Source: an uncultured Selenomonadales bacterium
GTDB taxonomy: Bacteria; Bacillota; Negativicutes; Selenomonadales; Selenomonadaceae
Assembly: GCA_947305445.1 (NCBI GenBank)
Contig: CAMZDU010000106.1
Location: 1 to 5,357, forward strand
Reading direction: 5' to 3'
Length of the DNA: 5,357 nucleotides
The notes beneath the pieces are model-generated. The model was given only the letters and a program-made list of their open reading frames with translations. It was not told the origin of the DNA and searched no databases. A program made the translations under genes and the position numbers. Each line of letters opens with the position of its first letter. Position 1 is the stretch's first letter. Shown here piece after piece: positions 4,603-5,357 of the stretch.

Positions 4603-5357
4603 ATGTTTGGAAAAAGATGGAAAAAACTTCTGGCGGCGTCGTTGATCGTCGGCACGCTGACTTTCGCGCCCGCAATTTACGACGCAGAAAATTTTTCTGC
4701 AGTTAATGCGGAAGTTAAACTTTACACGGCCATGGGCGTCGATTACGGCAACGAGCTGGAGTCTCAAGAGATTGTCAAACTCCGCGCCCGCGACAAGGCA
4801 ATAAAAAATGCCGTCAAGCAAGCCGGCGTTTATCTCAAAACTTATTCGCGTTCCGTTAACAGCGAACTGACCGACGACGAAATTTTGACGATAACGAGCA
4901 ATGCTTATGAACTTGTCGGCGAGCCAAAATACAATCGCGTTATCAAGCAGGTGTCGGATCAAATTACGCTGATTGTTTGGGAAGTAACGGTTGATGTCAA
5001 TGTCGACGACGGCGAAATTACAAAATGGTACAAGCGTGACAGCACCGACCGTTCCAAGCTGATAAGCCAAACTCGTGAGACAAACGAAGCCGTCGCCGAA
5101 AACGACAAAAAGGTTGAGGACCTGCGCAAGCGTGCCAACAATATCACCGACGAGACGGGACGCGCCCAACTCAAGACAGAATTCGAGCAAGCCGATAATG
5201 AGTTCTTATACAATCAAAAGATTGAGCAAGGTAACAGAGCTACTTACAAGGGCGACTTCGATGCGGCGGAGAAATTCTACACAGAGGCTATCGAACTCAA
5301 TCCGAACAATTCCGAGGTATACGTCAGTCGCGGCATGCTCTATTCTTCCAACATACC
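4603..5357 (+). CDS. exported protein with N-terminal FlgT/LPP20-like domain and TPR repeats, 3' end cut by window edge
   Basis: From ATG 4603 the frame stays open for 251 codons to the window edge. The start MFGKRWKKLLAASLIVGTLT is a signal peptide or N-terminal anchor; cleavage could follow A24 (A-P-A) or A36 (V-N-A). Residues 36-135 resemble the N-terminal domain of flagellar assembly protein FlgT and LPP20-type lipoproteins. The key stretch is RARDKAIKNAVKQAGVYLKTYS (61-82, given here as a pattern of helical A/K positions), followed by a beta-rich part (ITLIVWEVTVDVNV, 121-134). Residues 148-200 are charged and helical, possibly coiled coil. A TPR unit follows (about 201-234, with ATYKGDFDAAEKFYTEAIELNP), and a second starts at 235. 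Proteins of this design occur in Negativicutes, as far as I recall, with no assigned function. It sits 29 nt after galU, probably in the same transcript. No catalytic motif is visible; a scaffold role in the envelope is inference. Confidence 0.8.
   Translation, partial: MFGKRWKKLLAASLIVGTLTFAPAIYDAENFSAVNAEVKLYTAMGVDYGNELESQEIVKLRARDKAIKNAVKQAGVYLKTYSRSVNSELTDDEILTITSNAYELVGEPKYNRVIKQVSDQITLIVWEVTVDVNVDDGEITKWYKRDSTDRSKLISQTRETNEAVAENDKKVEDLRKRANNITDETGRAQLKTEFEQADNEFLYNQKIEQGNRATYKGDFDAAEKFYTEAIELNPNNSEVYVSRGMLYSSNI
4684..4700. repeat. 17-nt perfect palindrome of the A-tract/T-tract family
   Basis: The sequence gcagaaaa-t-ttttctgc has two perfect 8-bp arms around a single central base. It lies inside the start of the FlgT-like/TPR gene and encodes the AENFSA region just after the signal peptide. 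It is the cleanest member of the word family described in the findings. Confidence 0.85.

Noticed and set aside
4564..5190. 208-codon minus-strand open frame opposite the FlgT-like/TPR gene
   Set aside because: Antisense to a frame with signal peptide, ribosome binding site and TPR motif. No motif of its own.

Overview
The window carries five genes in two divergent blocks. Gene order, strong GGAGG-type ribosome binding sites and two signal-peptide-bearing envelope proteins suggest a low-to-mid GC Firmicute-type bacterium. A member of the Negativicutes (Selenomonas-like) is my best guess, because exported FlgT-like/TPR proteins and NAGPA-domain proteins of this kind are common there. That placement is inference from remembered family resemblance, not a search.

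Left block (minus strand, 1-1972): rsmE (16S rRNA m3U1498 methyltransferase) is followed after 3 nt by mtaB (tRNA ms2t6A37 methylthiotransferase). mtaB runs off the left edge and lacks its C-terminal end. The two RNA-modification genes form a translationally coupled pair, as in many Firmicutes, but prmA, often found just upstream of rsmE, is not there. A candidate extended -10 promoter lies at 2034-2042.

The divergent intergenic region (1973-2255) contains an A/T-rich hairpin and a compound inverted repeat (outer arms 2101-2112/2199-2210, inner arms 2130-2144/2169-2183). One inner arm is nearly identical over 20 nt to a sequence translated inside mtaB, so it is a dispersed small repeat.

Right block (plus strand, 2256-5357): a secreted phosphodiester glycosidase (NAGPA/PF09992-type) with a tandemly duplicated Pro-rich linker; galU (UTP-glucose-1-phosphate uridylyltransferase) with its own candidate promoter; and, 29 nt after galU, the start of an exported protein with an N-terminal FlgT/LPP20-like domain and C-terminal TPR repeats, cut by the right edge. 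UDP-glucose supply and two exported proteins suggest a cell-envelope theme, but no direct functional link can be shown from the sequence.

The most unusual property is the great excess of A-tract/T-tract near-palindromes (AAAATTTT and relatives, often GAAAANTTTTCC) on both strands, inside and outside genes. Inside genes they are mostly read in one frame as E/K-N/K-F-S peptides. I see no RNA genes, CRISPR array, insertion sequence or obviously new multi-gene system.
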